NCBI GenBank assembly: GCA_002731295.1
Contig: PCBE01000096.1
Location: 11,536 to 19,701, forward strand
Direction: 5' to 3'
DNA from: Acidiferrobacteraceae bacterium
Lineage (GTDB): Bacteria > Pseudomonadota > Gammaproteobacteria > Arenicellales > UBA868
Length of the DNA stretch: 8,166 bases
This document shows, piece by piece, positions 7,334 through 8,166 of this stretch. Below the pieces are notes generated by a model that saw nothing but the letters and a program-made list of their open reading frames with translations, was not told the origin of the DNA and did no database searches. The position numbers and the translations under genes were made by a program. The stretch's first letter is position 1; each line of letters starts with the position of its first letter.

Positions 7334-8166
7334 TACCCGGCTATTGTCTCAGAAAACGAGATCACTTCGGCAGCCAAACGTCGCTTATCCTGTTCGTTAG
7401 CCATGTTGGTATCTGTAATCCACACCTTAATGCCTAAATCCGCGATCGCGCCTGATAACTCCCGATCAGCTGGGTCGATCACAATACCGTCCAGAATATC
7501 AGCGTAGTGTTGAGCCACCGTCAAGGTTGAGACCGCAAATCCTAATTCCATCATGATTTTTGCGGTTGGACCCTTGAAGGCATGAGATTGAATCAACGGT
7601 GATACAGCAACAACCGGTGCAGGTGATGCTGCCAGACGGTGCCGCAAATCGGCGATCTCGAGGATAGGATCCAAACTCAGATAGGGATTTGATGGAGACA
7701 GTATCACTGCCTCCAGTCGATCCCCTGCAAGCGATCGACCGATTTCCGGCAACAGCGTGGCTTGGGATGCACCTTGATAAAGAAGACCGGTTACCAGCGG
7801 CTCACATCGCTCACGGACAAAATATTCCTGGAAAGACAACGTCCGGTCGGTAGTATCTACCATGGTCCGAACCTCATCATTGGTCGGTGGTACGAGTGTT
7901 GCAGTAACGCCGAACGCTCGGCACAGGTGCCGTGTGACCGTCGATAAGGTTTCTCCTTCACCCATCCGAACAGAGCGTTCAAGATGTACCGCGAGGTCCC
8001 GGTCGCCCAGACGAAACCAGTCAATACCGCCAAGATCGGACAAAGTGTCCAGCACAGTCCACGACTCCTGCGCTCTACCCCAACCTCGATCCGGATCTGC
8101 GACACCGGCCAAGGTATACATCAGGGTATCGAGATCTGGTGAAATATGCAGACCCCAATGATTGAA
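7333..8166 (-). CDS. cofD: 2-phospho-L-lactate transferase CofD/FbiA, N-terminus cut off by window edge (coenzyme F420 biosynthesis)
   Basis: The frame is open from the window edge to a TAG at 7335-7333 and gives 277 residues. The Met codon at 8121-8119 is internal: the 15 codons before it read into WGLHISPDLDT, a conserved CofD stretch that continues YTLAGVADPDRGWG. Further family marks are WFRLGDRDLA, LSFQEYFVRER, LSPSNPYLSLDPIL, VAVSPLI and FKGPTAKIMMELG. CofD moves the phospho-three-carbon unit from the GDP- or GMP-activated donor to FO, giving F420-0 or its dehydro form. Full-length members have roughly 310-335 residues, so about 40-50 N-terminal residues are missing, including the glycine-rich GGVGGAK-like motif and the NTGDD metal-binding motif. 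It is the most upstream gene visible in the F420 operon; its stop shares 1 nt with the cofC start. Confidence 0.94.
   Translation of the reverse strand, partial: FNHWGLHISPDLDTLMYTLAGVADPDRGWGRAQESWTVLDTLSDLGGIDWFRLGDRDLAVHLERSVRMGEGETLSTVTRHLCRAFGVTATLVPPTNDEVRTMVDTTDRTLSFQEYFVRERCEPLVTGLLYQGASQATLLPEIGRSLAGDRLEAVILSPSNPYLSLDPILEIADLRHRLAASPAPVVAVSPLIQSHAFKGPTAKIMMELGFAVSTLTVAQHYADILDGIVIDPADRELSGAIADLGIKVWITDTNMANEQDKRRLAAEVISFSETIAG

Noticed and set aside
8119..8121. ATG as the start of cofD
   Set aside because: The frame continues upstream to the window edge with the conserved WGLHISPDLDT stretch, so this Met is internal and the true start lies outside the window.

Overview
The window looks like chromosomal DNA from a Gram-negative, probably aerobic bacterium, most likely an uncultivated marine or soil proteobacterium. 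That placement is an inference from gene content: a dimethylglycine-dehydrogenase-type flavoenzyme, an MttB-family methyltransferase without pyrrolysine and a class III aminotransferase, next to a bacterial-type coenzyme F420 gene set. No rRNA, tRNA, mobile element or CRISPR array was seen. Every intact gene lies on the minus strand, so transcription runs from high to low coordinates.

Right part (8166 to 4179): three tightly packed F420 biosynthesis genes. They are cofD (5' end cut off by the window edge), cofC, and a fused two-domain FO synthase (fbiC = cofG+cofH). cofD and cofC share 1 nt, and cofC and fbiC share the 4 nt ATGA, so the three are almost certainly one translationally coupled operon. 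Together they cover deazaflavin chromophore formation (FbiC), activation of the phospho-three-carbon acid (CofC) and its transfer to FO (CofD). The glutamyl ligase (cofE/fbiB) is not in the window.

Middle part (4178 to 2344): a 160-bp gap, a PLP-dependent class III aminotransferase with a GTG start, and a 331-bp gap. The second gap holds a plus-strand remnant of an AraC-type (GlxA/GbdR-like) regulator: its C-terminal helix-turn-helix is clearly readable, but the rest of the gene is gone. Beside it are short repeats, some of which recur upstream of the aminotransferase and may be operator sites.

Left part (2343 to 1): an MttB-family (COG5598) methyltransferase, followed after 55 bp by the N-terminal 247 residues of a DMGDH/sarcosine-dehydrogenase-type FAD enzyme that carries the His used for covalent FAD attachment in that family. 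A plausible reading is glycine betaine (or a related quaternary amine) to dimethylglycine by the methyltransferase, then oxidation of dimethylglycine or sarcosine by the flavoenzyme. The broken regulator fits, because GbdR/CdhR-type AraC regulators control this catabolism in pseudomonads. Whether the F420 operon works with the methylamine genes or is only a neighbour cannot be decided from this window.
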